Shown here one piece after another: positions 37,457 to 46,456 of a stretch of 64,000 bases of DNA. This stretch comes from an uncultured Tenacibaculum sp. (GTDB lineage: Bacteria > Bacteroidota > Bacteroidia > Flavobacteriales > Flavobacteriaceae). The stretch spans positions 434,001 through 498,000 of the forward strand of contig NZ_CANMLT010000002.1 of NCBI RefSeq assembly GCF_947498805.1. The letters run 5' to 3'. Positions within the stretch are counted from its first letter, which is position 1; each line of letters opens with the position of its first letter. The position numbers were made by a program, and so were the translations under genes. The notes below the pieces were generated by a model. That model did no database searches, was not told where the DNA came from, and saw only the letters and a program-made list of their open reading frames with translations.

Positions 37457-37464
37457 CAAATGTA
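37457..37464 (-). promoter_or_regulatory. Promoter of the riboswitch/btuB transcript
   Basis: Minus-strand TACATTTG with a -33 TTTG at 37486-37483, 18 bases apart. Transcription would start near 37450, just before the P1 helix of the riboswitch. Confidence 0.7.
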
Positions 37465-37487
37465 CTTCAAAAATTGTTATTACAAAA

Positions 37488-37495
37488 TAGTTTTG
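37488..37495 (+). promoter_or_regulatory. Promoter -7 element of the btuF-like operon
   Basis: TAGTTTTG, exact match, 23 bases before the ATG. It overlaps the region of the divergent btuB promoter, so the two may interfere. Confidence 0.55.
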
Positions 37496-37518
37496 TAATC
37501 TTGCTGAAAACTTTAAGT

Positions 37519-38628
37519 ATGAAAAACTATTTTCTTGTAGCCTTATTAACCTGTTTTATTTCATGTAAGAAAACAGCTAAAGATGAAAAAAGCCTGCAAA
37601 AGAAAGCTTCTTCTGAGATTAAGTATGCCAAAGGATTTGATATTATTAAAAATGAGTCAACGACCACATTAATTATTAAAAAGCCTTATCAAAACGCTAG
37701 AGAAACTTTTGAATATACAATTTCAACAACAAAACAACCCAACACTATTCACGTTCCTATTGAGAAGCTTGTAGTTACTTCAACCACTCATATTCCAATG
37801 ATTGAGTTATTAGGTAAAGAAAATTCTATTATCGGTTTTCCTCATACAAGATACATCTCTTCTGAAAAAACAAGAAAACTTGTAGATAATGGAAACATTG
37901 CCGAAATAGGTAAAGAAGCATCGCTTAACACCGAAATTTTGATTGATCTACAACCTGAATTGGTAGTTGGTTATTCTGTAAGTAATATTAGTAAATCCTA
38001 CAAAACAATTGAAAAATCTGGAATTCCTGTAATGATGCATGGTGGATGGCTTGAAGAAACCCCATTAGGAAGAGCAGAATGGATTAAGTTTTTTGGTTTA
38101 TTATTAAACAAAGAAAAAGAAGCTGACAGTATTTTTAATAAAATTGAAAGTGATTATATAGCGGCTAAAAAATTAGCCTTTAAATCAAACAAACAACCTT
38201 CTATATTATCTGGTGCTATTATGAATAGTGAAGTGTGGAACTTACCTGCAGGTGAAAGCTTTGTAGCTCAGTATTTGCATGATGCTAACTTGAACTATTT
38301 ATGGAAAGATACCAAAGGAAGAGGTAGCTTGTCTTTAAGTTTTGAAAGTGTGTTAGACAAAGCTCAAAATGCAGATGTATGGATAGCTCCTGGTTATTTT
38401 AACACAAAAGAAGAGATGTTGCAAAGTAATACAAACTACCAGCAATTTAATGCATTTAAAAATGGTCAGGTCTATACGCCTAACCTTAAAAAAGGTAGTA
38501 CAGGTGGAACCATTTATTTTGAATTAGCTCCTGTAAGGCCTGATTTAGTTTTAAAAGACATTATCAAGATTACTCAGCCTGAGTTACTTCCAAACTATGA
38601 AACTACTTTCTTTGAAAAAATGAATTAA
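37519..38628 (+). CDS. btuF: BtuF-like cobalamin substrate-binding lipoprotein
   Basis: A 369-residue lipoprotein of the Peripla_BP_2 (class III) type. ATG 37519 was chosen because it gives MKNYFLVALLTCFISC with lipobox ISC, and the predicted promoter lies inside the longer open frame. Seen: VTSTTHIPMIELLGKENSIIG (given here as VTSTTHIPMIELLG), ILIDLQPELVVGYS, and ESVLDKAQNADVWIAPGY, which follow the family order. It would deliver B12 to an inner-membrane BtuCD, not present in the window. It is divergent from the riboswitch-controlled receptor but is not itself downstream of a riboswitch. Gene name rests on context. Confidence 0.83.
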   Translation: MKNYFLVALLTCFISCKKTAKDEKSLQKKASSEIKYAKGFDIIKNESTTTLIIKKPYQNARETFEYTISTTKQPNTIHVPIEKLVVTSTTHIPMIELLGKENSIIGFPHTRYISSEKTRKLVDNGNIAEIGKEASLNTEILIDLQPELVVGYSVSNISKSYKTIEKSGIPVMMHGGWLEETPLGRAEWIKFFGLLLNKEKEADSIFNKIESDYIAAKKLAFKSNKQPSILSGAIMNSEVWNLPAGESFVAQYLHDANLNYLWKDTKGRGSLSLSFESVLDKAQNADVWIAPGYFNTKEEMLQSNTNYQQFNAFKNGQVYTPNLKKGSTGGTIYFELAPVRPDLVLKDIIKITQPELLPNYETTFFEKMN

Positions 38629-38630
38629 TT

Positions 38631-39563
38631 ATGAAATCTAAATTTGCCATTCTATTACTGTTACTATGTATTTCTTGTACCCAAAATGAGCAACCTATCA
38701 AAGAGGTTTCCATTGTTGTGCTAGGAACAGTGCAAGATGCTGGATCTCCTCAGATAACTTGTAAAAAAGAATGTTGCAAAGATTTATTTACTTCTCCCGA
38801 CTTATCGAGAAAAGTAACTTCTCTCGGGCTAATCGATCCAAAATCAAACAAAAAATTTCTTTTTGAAGCTACTCCAAATATTGGAGATCAAATTAGATTA
38901 CTACACCAACTAAATAATTTTAAGAATGAAGCTCCGGATGGCGTATTTCTAACACACGCTCATATTGGTCACTATGCTGGATTAATGTTTTTTGGTAAAG
39001 AGGCAATGAACGCTAATAAAATTGCAACATATGCAATGCCCAAAATGAGAGATTTCCTTAAAAATAATGGGCCTTGGAGTCAATTGGTTTTAAACAATAA
39101 TATCGAAATAAAACCTCTTAAAAATGAACAAGAATTTGCCTTAACTAATCATATTAAAATTACTCCTTTTACAGTTCCTCATCGTGATGAATTTTCTGAA
39201 ACAGTAGGATACAAAATTAAAGGCCCAAATAAAACAGCGCTATTTATTCCAGATATTGATAAATGGGAAAAATGGAACAAGAATATTATTGAAGAGATTA
39301 AAAAAGTAGATTATGCGTTTTTAGATGCTACTTTCTTTGATGGAAAGGAAATTAATAATAGAGATATTTCTGAGATTCCGCATCCCTTCGTAAGTGAAAG
39401 TATGACTAAATTTGGTCAGCTTGAAAAAAGTGAAAAGAAGAAAGTGATTTTTATCCATTTCAATCATACCAATCCTTTATTAAATTCATCTAACCAAGAA
39501 TATAAAGAAGTTATACGTAATGGTTTTAAAGTAGCCAATATCAAGGATGTTTTTACCTTGTAA
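38631..39563 (+). CDS. PqqB-like metallo-beta-lactamase-fold lipoprotein
   Basis: A 310-residue lipoprotein (leader MKSKFAILLLLLCISC). The N-terminal VVLGTVQDAGSPQ followed by CKKECC, and LTHAHIGHYAGL with the HxHxxH metal site, place it with PqqB-like MBL-fold hydrolases. Later ligands are likely in VPHRDEF and FIPDID. PqqB itself acts in PQQ synthesis, but no other pqq genes are here. It starts 2 bases after btuF, so the two are co-transcribed and a role linked to corrinoid handling is possible. It overlaps the convergent alkB gene by 11 bases. Confidence 0.82.
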   Translation: MKSKFAILLLLLCISCTQNEQPIKEVSIVVLGTVQDAGSPQITCKKECCKDLFTSPDLSRKVTSLGLIDPKSNKKFLFEATPNIGDQIRLLHQLNNFKNEAPDGVFLTHAHIGHYAGLMFFGKEAMNANKIATYAMPKMRDFLKNNGPWSQLVLNNNIEIKPLKNEQEFALTNHIKITPFTVPHRDEFSETVGYKIKGPNKTALFIPDIDKWEKWNKNIIEEIKKVDYAFLDATFFDGKEINNRDISEIPHPFVSESMTKFGQLEKSEKKKVIFIHFNHTNPLLNSSNQEYKEVIRNGFKVANIKDVFTL

Positions 39564-40161
39564 TTGTTCTAAAAGTTAGGTTTATTCTTGGTCTGTGTAC
39601 TTTTTTTGTAGGTGGTAAACGATGCAACCAATGCGTTTGTGTTTCATCCTTCATTACTAATAATGAACCATGCTGAAGTATTAGAGAAACTACTTCTTTG
39701 GTTTGTTTGTGTTTAAATCCGAATTTACGCTCTGCTCCAAAGGTTAAGGATGCTATTGCTCCATTCTTTTTTAAATCCTTTTCTCCATCGCTATGCCAAG
39801 CCATTCCTTCAGAACCATCATGATATAAATTCAACAAGCAAGAATTATAGGTTTCATTGGTTTCTTTTTCTACCAGTTCTTTTAGTGCTAACAACTCTTT
39901 GGTAAAGGGTAAAGCTACTTTTGTTGTATTGGAATACGAATACTCAAAGGCTTCTTCAGCATACCAAGCCACTTTACGTTTAGTTACCACTCGTTTTCCA
40001 AAAATGATCGCCTCATCATTACGCCATTCAATTTCATTTAACAAATAATCATGATACAAATCTGATTGCGCCTTAGATAACACTAGTCCGTGATAATGAA
40101 CTGTTCCATCTTTTGGAAGTAAGTTTTTAGGTTTGCTATCGAATTGAGAAAATAGATCCAT
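39553..40161 (-). CDS. AlkB-type alpha-ketoglutarate-dependent dioxygenase
   Basis: A 202-residue Fe(II)/2-oxoglutarate dioxygenase that repairs alkylated nucleic acid bases. Iron ligands H123 and D125 in WHSDGE and H180 in HWLHRLP; the 2-oxoglutarate arginine motif is R192-x-N-x-T-F-R198. The sequence is closer to ALKBH2/3-type proteins than to E. coli AlkB. Single gene; its 3' end overlaps the MBL gene on the other strand. No ada box or other DNA repair gene nearby. Confidence 0.92.
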   Translation of the reverse strand: MDLFSQFDSKPKNLLPKDGTVHYHGLVLSKAQSDLYHDYLLNEIEWRNDEAIIFGKRVVTKRKVAWYAEEAFEYSYSNTTKVALPFTKELLALKELVEKETNETYNSCLLNLYHDGSEGMAWHSDGEKDLKKNGAIASLTFGAERKFGFKHKQTKEVVSLILQHGSLLVMKDETQTHWLHRLPPTKKVHRPRINLTFRTITR

Positions 40162-40171
40162 ATGGTAAAAA

Positions 40172-40200
40172 TAAAAAACTCCTGAGTTAACAGGAGTTTT
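40172..40200 (-). terminator. Intrinsic terminator
   Basis: AAAAACTCCTG and CAGGAGTTTT around loop AGTTAA; on the minus strand a T tract follows. It ends the transcript of the lipoprotein gene upstream. Confidence 0.85.
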
Positions 40201-40206
40201 ACAAGA

Positions 40207-41400
40207 CTAATTTCTAAATTTATTTCTAGTAATTATATGTTTTAGTTTTTCTTTGATATCAGTTCCGGTATCGTATACCATTTGTTCATTTGATGGAAAA
40301 CGTACTCTTTCAATTCTAATTAAGTCTAAAAAAGACTCTTCTAAAGCTCTTTTATCACCATCATAATCGGCATAACTATGTTCAAAAACGAACTCACTAT
40401 TTAACGGAAATTGTTCTAATAATTGATTTGTTCTATTATCTATATACTTCACCACTCCAGTTACTCTACTACTCTTAAATTGCGTAAATCTATAAAACTT
40501 ACAACGCGCTGTAATGAATTTATCAACCTTAATTTTGTTCCCTAAACTATCTTTAACATAATTTCCATTATCATCTAAAAGATATTTAAATCCATCTTTA
40601 ATCTTAAGCTCCTTAATAATTTCTTTTTCTCGGATTTGTTCTGGTGATACTTGTATTCTTCTAAAGTTTAACTCCAAATCAAAGTCATATTGAACTTCCT
40701 TTACTCTTTGCGAATGATACACTGTCCAAAAATCGTTTAATCCATAAGTATCTATCGCTAATAAATCTCTTTCTAATCTTCTAGGAATAATTTGATTGGT
40801 TTCATTATACACTGATACAAATACGTAATCAGTTCCTTTAATATGAGACTCTTCTAACATACTTCTCACATCCTTATAATTCGGCGCAATTCTATCTACA
40901 TTACTCAACTCTTGATAAGCTCTACGATAATTGATTTTGTTTTTTCTACCCTCCTCAAATATTGCCTTTCCATTATCATATAAATGCGCTACATAATCTT
41001 CTTTTGCCTGAATAATTGCATCGTCATAGTTCACAAAATCAAACGTAGCATATCTTCCAGACATTAATTTTAAAGGTAATAATGGCCTAATTTTTTCTTG
41101 TCTGAATTTCAAATCTTGAAAAAGATTGTAAATTGTTTTTAAGTTTGCTGGATTGTTTTCCTTTTGTAAGAAAGATAATCTTGCTTCATCGCGCTCAACA
41201 GCTTTTATAAAAGCCTCCTCTAACATTACTATATATGGTTGATTCTTCTCCTTTGTTTTATTTTTAGACAAGTTTTCAACCGATAATGCGATGGCTTTTT
41301 CATAATTCCCGGTGTTAATTGCCTTCTGCGTAGATTTCACACTACTACAAGACATAATAACTAAAGAGGAAATAAATAATAGTATAGTAGTTTTCTTCAT
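40207..41400 (-). CDS. Unknown lipoprotein with TPR-like N-terminus
   Basis: A 397-residue lipoprotein. The ATG giving MKKTTILLFISSLVIMSC (lipobox MSC) was chosen over a start 13 codons upstream, which would lie in front of the predicted promoter region. The first 130 residues are helical with a TPR-like repeat (AINTGNYEKAIALSVENLSKN); the rest is mixed alpha/beta with FVSVYNETNQIIPRRLERDL and VTGVVKYIDNRTNQLLEQF. It resembles conserved Bacteroidota lipoproteins, but I cannot name a family. Function unknown. Confidence 0.78.
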   Translation of the reverse strand: MKKTTILLFISSLVIMSCSSVKSTQKAINTGNYEKAIALSVENLSKNKTKEKNQPYIVMLEEAFIKAVERDEARLSFLQKENNPANLKTIYNLFQDLKFRQEKIRPLLPLKLMSGRYATFDFVNYDDAIIQAKEDYVAHLYDNGKAIFEEGRKNKINYRRAYQELSNVDRIAPNYKDVRSMLEESHIKGTDYVFVSVYNETNQIIPRRLERDLLAIDTYGLNDFWTVYHSQRVKEVQYDFDLELNFRRIQVSPEQIREKEIIKELKIKDGFKYLLDDNGNYVKDSLGNKIKVDKFITARCKFYRFTQFKSSRVTGVVKYIDNRTNQLLEQFPLNSEFVFEHSYADYDGDKRALEESFLDLIRIERVRFPSNEQMVYDTGTDIKEKLKHIITRNKFRN

Positions 41401-41436
41401 AAGTATAAGTTTAGCTAAGCTAGTCAAGATTTGTGC

Positions 41437-41444
41437 CAAAAATA
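41437..41444 (-). promoter_or_regulatory. Promoter -7 element of the lipoprotein gene
   Basis: Minus-strand TATTTTTG followed by GC, 36 bases before the chosen start. Confidence 0.55.
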
Positions 41445-41511
41445 CTTATTTCTATCTATTATTCTAATAACATTACAATTGGTTTTTTATATAACACTAC
41501 CATACAAGCAT

Positions 41512-41994
41512 TTACTTTATGAGGGAGTGCATTTTATGATACTTATACACTAAATATGCTATTTTAAAAAACACTAATGAAAGTCCAACTTTAAAACTTT
41601 TATATAGCAATGGTACAAGTTGCATGACATAACTCATAGGATGTGTATTATTACCTTTCTTCCGATAAACACTCATGAATGTTTCTAAAGAGTAACCTTT
41701 ATTAAACTCAATAAAACATAAGAAAATATAACATACCCCTGTAAAAAGATACACTTTATAGCTCAGTGTATTTAACTTAGTTCTTATTGCTATAAATAGA
41801 TAAAATCCTACAGGTAAAAAGAATAAAACAAAGGGAGTTAAAGTTCTCTTATTCAAAGAATCTTCAATTAAAGCAACAAGCAACCCTATAACAACATTTA
41901 AAAATACAATTAACAGAATTGCATAATACAATTCAGAAATACTTTTATTTAAATGTTTTACTGTTATCTTATTATAAATGTTCTTTGAATTCAA
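41512..41994 (-). CDS. Small four-helix membrane protein, unknown
   Basis: A 160-residue hydrophobic protein with four predicted membrane segments at about residues 20-42, 51-71, 79-97 and 130-152 and no recognisable motif. It starts 15 bases after the M1 aminopeptidase stop on the same strand, so it may be the second gene of that transcript. Codon use and length do not look like a shadow frame. Function unknown. Confidence 0.6.
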   Translation of the reverse strand: MNSKNIYNKITVKHLNKSISELYYAILLIVFLNVVIGLLVALIEDSLNKRTLTPFVLFFLPVGFYLFIAIRTKLNTLSYKVYLFTGVCYIFLCFIEFNKGYSLETFMSVYRKKGNNTHPMSYVMQLVPLLYKSFKVGLSLVFFKIAYLVYKYHKMHSLIK

Positions 41995-42009
41995 CGTAAC
42001 CTATTTTAG

Positions 42010-44454
42010 CTACTCAAGTATTTTTGCCATAGCCTTCTGAATCGCGTCCATATTTGCTTCTAACGTAGCAGGCTTTGCCTTCTTTTGCATTTGCACCATT
42101 TGACGTAGTAAATTCACTCCTACCTTATCAAAATTGTACTGTTTATACTGAATTCCCTTTGCAACAATATCATTTGAAAGATTCTCGATTGCCTTTGTAT
42201 TATCACTTTTAGAAATCTTATCAAATGCCTTTTTATACAACGATTGAATCTTTTTATTTTGACTTAAAAACATTCCTGCCATGACATTACTCGCTATAAA
42301 ACTTAACTCGTCATGATCATTTTCTTCTAAATAAATACGTGTTAACGGAGTAGCAATAATTCTTTTAACTTCTAAAGGCAATGTTTTCGACTTTTGAATA
42401 GCCAAGTCCTTATCGATATAATACATTCCCACTAAAGATTTTCCTAAAACCGAATATGATTTGCTCTGTAGTCCTTTTTCAAATACCGATTTTAATTCTG
42501 GATCTGTTAATTTCCCTAAGGTTTCAACAGCCGCGGCTTGCACCAATGTTTTAGGGTCATTATTCGCTAAATCCATTATTTTTTTGATCACTCTTTTTTT
42601 GGTATGCTTATTTATCAAATTAACGTTTTCTAAAGCTAACACTCTTATTTTATAAAAATCGTCATTCATTGCATTAGCAATAGCATTAAAAGCATTCTTA
42701 TCATCTTGCCTTTTTGCAACTTCCAATAGCGCTTCCCTTTTATGTGCGTAATTATCTGCATGTTTTAATTGATAGATATAATCGCTCAATACTTTATTTT
42801 CTTTAATATCACATAATAAGACACCATCTGCATTAATTTGAATTAAGTTTGGATGTTTTGTAAATGGAAAGGTAAATGAAGCATCTCTTCCTTCAACAAA
42901 AACATTATGACGTGTTCTTTTACCTCCTTCAAAAATATCGATAGCAAAAGGAAACTTAAATTCATTTATCTGCGTTTGAACAATATTTACAGTAACTGTT
43001 TTTCTTAACTTATTATAGTCATATGAGATGTCTAATTTTGGATGACCACTATTAAAATACCATTGGTTAAAAAACCAGTTTAAATCTTTACCAGTAACCT
43101 CTTCTAAAGCTAAACGTAATTGATGCGCTTCTGCAGCTTTATATTTATAATCTGTTAAGTACTTATTTAACCCTGCATAAAAAGCCTCGTCTCCAAGATA
43201 GTTACGTAACATATGTAAAATAGCTCCTCCTTTGTTATAGCTAACGGCATCAAACATGTCTTCTTTATCATCATAATAAAAACGAACAAGATGCTTGTCA
43301 TAGTTATCGCCACTTTTATAAGCTTGTGTATCTTCAAATAAATGAGCATCTGCTTCATTTCTTCCATACTTATGCTCTAACCATAAGTACTCACTGTAAT
43401 TTGCAAAACTCTCATTTACGGTTAAATTACTCCAACTTTCAGTCGTAACTAAATCTCCAAACCAATGATGAAATGCTTCGTGTGCAATCGTGTTCTCTTG
43501 TACATTTTCATCTATTAATTGCCCTGGCATTTGATATGCTTTTTCCCCATGTATAACCGCCGTTGTATTTTCCATTGCTCCACTTACATAGTCTCTTCCT
43601 ACAATTTGTGCATATTTATTCCATGGGTATTCTACACCTGTAATTTTTGAGAAAAACGCTAACATCTCCGGTGTATTTCCAAAAATATCTCTGGCATATG
43701 GGGCGTATTCTTTCTCTACATAGTATTCTACTGGTATATTTTTGTAGGTGTCTTTTATAATTTCATACTCTCCTACTCCCATAAAAAATAAATAAGGAGC
43801 ATGCTTTTGAGTAAAATTCCAATAGTCAGTGCGTGTTCCGTTTGGATTATCTGTTTGTTTTTCTAGCTTTCCATTAGATAAGGTTACGTACTTTTTAGGA
43901 ACGGTAATATATATTTCTTGTGAAGTCTTTTGATTTGGTGCATCTATTGTTGGAAACCAACAACTACTTGCTTCTGTTTCTCCTTGTGTCCAGATTTGTG
44001 TTGGCTTGTCTTTTTCCAATCCTTTTGGATTGATAAAATACAATCCTTTTGCGTCTGTAATCGCAGCACTTCCCTTTTGTTTAACTCTTTCTGGTCTCGC
44101 TGTATACTTTATATATATCGTAAATTCTTCCGTTCGTGTATACTTTTTAGGAAGCTCTATTTTTAGCTCAAAATCATCATAATTATAAGGTAAATCAGTT
44201 CCATCTAAACTTACTTTATGAATTTTCATTGCTTTGGCATCCAATGTCAATTTATCTGTTTCATAAAAGTGAGGTTTTAAAGTAACCCACTCCTCTCCAT
44301 TCAATTCTTTCTTTTCAAAATTAAAATCAACTTTTAATTTGGTGTGTATAATGTTATGAATCTTATCTTTTTCTGCTCTATATTTTCTAGATTGAGCATT
44401 GATGGTTATTGAAAGTAGGGTAAGGAATACAATAAGGGCTTTCTGAAACTTCAT
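42010..44454 (-). CDS. Exported M1 family metallo-aminopeptidase
   Basis: An 814-residue zinc aminopeptidase. The ATG giving MKFQKALIVFLTLLSITINAQ was chosen, as it creates a signal peptide and lies just after a promoter; the open frame continues 51 codons upstream. The substrate-binding GAMEN motif is present (VSGAMENTTAV). Zinc site H325-E-x-x-H329 with E348 in LTVNESFANY. The C-terminal 250 residues are helical with HEAT-like repeats (KRVIKKIMDLANNDP). It would trim peptides in the periplasm. Confidence 0.93.
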   Translation of the reverse strand: MKFQKALIVFLTLLSITINAQSRKYRAEKDKIHNIIHTKLKVDFNFEKKELNGEEWVTLKPHFYETDKLTLDAKAMKIHKVSLDGTDLPYNYDDFELKIELPKKYTRTEEFTIYIKYTARPERVKQKGSAAITDAKGLYFINPKGLEKDKPTQIWTQGETEASSCWFPTIDAPNQKTSQEIYITVPKKYVTLSNGKLEKQTDNPNGTRTDYWNFTQKHAPYLFFMGVGEYEIIKDTYKNIPVEYYVEKEYAPYARDIFGNTPEMLAFFSKITGVEYPWNKYAQIVGRDYVSGAMENTTAVIHGEKAYQMPGQLIDENVQENTIAHEAFHHWFGDLVTTESWSNLTVNESFANYSEYLWLEHKYGRNEADAHLFEDTQAYKSGDNYDKHLVRFYYDDKEDMFDAVSYNKGGAILHMLRNYLGDEAFYAGLNKYLTDYKYKAAEAHQLRLALEEVTGKDLNWFFNQWYFNSGHPKLDISYDYNKLRKTVTVNIVQTQINEFKFPFAIDIFEGGKRTRHNVFVEGRDASFTFPFTKHPNLIQINADGVLLCDIKENKVLSDYIYQLKHADNYAHKREALLEVAKRQDDKNAFNAIANAMNDDFYKIRVLALENVNLINKHTKKRVIKKIMDLANNDPKTLVQAAAVETLGKLTDPELKSVFEKGLQSKSYSVLGKSLVGMYYIDKDLAIQKSKTLPLEVKRIIATPLTRIYLEENDHDELSFIASNVMAGMFLSQNKKIQSLYKKAFDKISKSDNTKAIENLSNDIVAKGIQYKQYNFDKVGVNLLRQMVQMQKKAKPATLEANMDAIQKAMAKILE

Positions 44455-44474
44455 AAAATCGTTCTTTAATGGCT

Positions 44475-44482
44475 CAAAAATA
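44475..44482 (-). promoter_or_regulatory. Promoter -7 element of the M1 peptidase gene
   Basis: Minus-strand TATTTTTG, 20 bases before the chosen start codon. Confidence 0.5.
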
Positions 44483-44590
44483 ATAAAATAAGCTTGTTGC
44501 CTTGTTAATTGGGAGTTAAAATGAAAAACATCCATCCCTTTACCATTTTGAGCCTTTTCTGGTTTAGACAAACTTTGTGCCAATACTAAC

Positions 44591-44622
44591 AAAAAAGTGG
44601 TTAGCATTCACTAACCACTTTT
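44591..44622 (-). terminator. Intrinsic terminator of the SulP gene
   Basis: AAAAGTGGTTAG (44593-44604) pairs with CTAACCACTTTT (44611-44622); T-rich on the minus strand. Confidence 0.85.
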
Positions 44623-44643
44623 ATTTTTTTAATAATCTAAGTA

Positions 44644-46305
44644 TTAAAATGTATATTCTGATAAAGGTTTTGGAAACTTTTCTGGATTCGCTGCTAAGTG
44701 ATAACGCGGATCTTCTATATCTTCTTCGATTACCTCTGTAAAAATCGGACTTGCCTTATATAATAAAACTTTACAATCTTCACTTAAATGCTTTAAAGTA
44801 ACTTTCTTTCCTACTGCTTGGTATTTTTCAACCAATGCAAAAATTGCTTCTATTGCTGAATGATCTGAAACTCTCGACTCTACAAAATCAATTTCTACCG
44901 TATTTGGATCATTTTTTACATCAAACTTCTCATTAAATGCTGTAATACTTCCAAAGAATAAAGGTCCCCAAATTTCATAAACTTTGGTTCCATCGTCTTT
45001 CATTCTCTTACGAGCTCTAATCTTTTTTGCATTTTCCCATGCAAAGACTAATGCCGAAATAATTACTCCAACAAACACAGCAATTGCTAAATCAAATACC
45101 ACTGTAACCGCAGAAACTATAATTAGTACAAATGCATCTGATTTTGGAATTTTATTCATAATTCTGAAACTAGACCAAGCAAATGTTTCTATTACCATCA
45201 TAAACATTACTCCTACTAATGCAGCAATAGGTACTTGTTCTATATACTTATCTGCAAATAAAATAAAGGTTAATAATGTTAAGGCCATCATCACTCCAGA
45301 AAGACGTCCTCTTCCTCCCGCATTGATATTAATTACGGTCTGACCAATCATACCGCATCCTCCAGTACCTCCAAACAATCCACTTACAATATTCCCTGCT
45401 CCTTGAGCCACACATTCTTTATTTCCGTTTCCTCTAGAATCTGTTAATTCATCTACTAAATTCATAGTCATTAAAGATTCTATCAAACCTACTGAAGCAG
45501 CTAAAAATGCATATGGTAAAATAAACGAAAGTGTATCTAAATTAAATGGTAAGTTTTGCCATAATTCTAAATTAGGTGTTGGAAATTTTCCTGATAAACC
45601 ATCTCCTCCACCTTCTCTAATATAAGATCCTACAGTACTAACATCAATTCCGAAAATTACTACAATAGCTGTTGTAATTAAAATTGCTGTTAAAGCAGCA
45701 GGTACCTTTTTGGTTAGTTTAGGTAACCCCCAAATTATTCCCATAGTTAAAAGTACCAAACCTAACATTGTATATAATTCTGAACCTTGCATAAAAATGT
45801 TCGTATATTCCTTTACACCTTCTGCAGAAATACTCAGTTCTTTATGTGAAAACATTTTTACTTGAGCAATAAAAATAACAATTGCTAATCCATTCACAAA
45901 CCCCATCATTACAGGATGTGGTATTAAACGAACAAAACGTCCTAATTTTAAAACCCCTGCTCCAACTTGAATAAGCCCCATTAATATAACAGCACCTAAC
46001 AAATAGTAATACCCCATATTATCAATAGGCGCATCAAAAAGCATCCCTTTTTTATGCCCTTCAGCAATCATATTAACAAAAATAACCGCTACCGCTCCAG
46101 CTGCACCAGAAATTAACCCTGGTCTACCTCCAAAAATAGCTGTTATTAAACCTATAATAAATGCTCCAGATAAAGCTACTAAAGGATCTATTTGAGCAAC
46201 AAAAGCAAAAGCTACTACTTCTGGTATCATTGCTAAAGAAACTGTAATACCTGCAAGCGTATCATCTTTAATGTTAATCTTCTTACTTTTAATGTATTTC
46301 ATCAT
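44644..46305 (-). CDS. SulP family anion transporter with STAS domain
   Basis: A 553-residue inner-membrane transporter. The N-terminus DDTLAGITVSLAMIPEVVAFAFVA and the repeat GGTGGCGMIGQTVININAGG are the two SulP hallmarks (the first is given as DDTLAGITVSLAMIPE). About 12-14 membrane segments are followed by a STAS domain (about residues 430-530) with VEIDFVESRVSDHSAIEAI. SulP proteins move sulfate, bicarbonate or related anions, often with sodium or protons; BicA-like bicarbonate uptake is possible. Substrate not determined. Single gene. Confidence 0.93.
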   Translation of the reverse strand: MMKYIKSKKINIKDDTLAGITVSLAMIPEVVAFAFVAQIDPLVALSGAFIIGLITAIFGGRPGLISGAAGAVAVIFVNMIAEGHKKGMLFDAPIDNMGYYYLLGAVILMGLIQVGAGVLKLGRFVRLIPHPVMMGFVNGLAIVIFIAQVKMFSHKELSISAEGVKEYTNIFMQGSELYTMLGLVLLTMGIIWGLPKLTKKVPAALTAILITTAIVVIFGIDVSTVGSYIREGGGDGLSGKFPTPNLELWQNLPFNLDTLSFILPYAFLAASVGLIESLMTMNLVDELTDSRGNGNKECVAQGAGNIVSGLFGGTGGCGMIGQTVININAGGRGRLSGVMMALTLLTFILFADKYIEQVPIAALVGVMFMMVIETFAWSSFRIMNKIPKSDAFVLIIVSAVTVVFDLAIAVFVGVIISALVFAWENAKKIRARKRMKDDGTKVYEIWGPLFFGSITAFNEKFDVKNDPNTVEIDFVESRVSDHSAIEAIFALVEKYQAVGKKVTLKHLSEDCKVLLYKASPIFTEVIEEDIEDPRYHLAANPEKFPKPLSEYTF

Positions 46306-46333
46306 AATATTTCGGATCTTATGTAAAAGCTGG

Positions 46334-46341
46334 CAAATGTA
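46334..46341 (-). promoter_or_regulatory. Promoter -7 element of the SulP gene
   Basis: Minus-strand TACATTTG followed by CC, 28 bases before the start codon. Confidence 0.6.
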
Positions 46342-46385
46342 AAGATAATTTTATTTATATAGTTTCATGTTTCATTAAGTTTAAT

Positions 46386-46416
46386 TTTGTTCACGTATAA
46401 TTTTAGCTTACTTTTG
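46386..46416 (+). promoter_or_regulatory. Promoter of the pyrR-pyrB-rnz operon
   Basis: -33 TTTG at 46386-46389 and -7 TACTTTTG at 46409-46416, 19 bases apart: a full match to the Bacteroidota sigma consensus. Transcription would start near 46423. The short leader shows no PyrR-binding attenuator. Confidence 0.75.
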
Positions 46417-46456
46417 GGTTTTGAAACTATCATTTAAAACTTTGATAGCGACAAAA

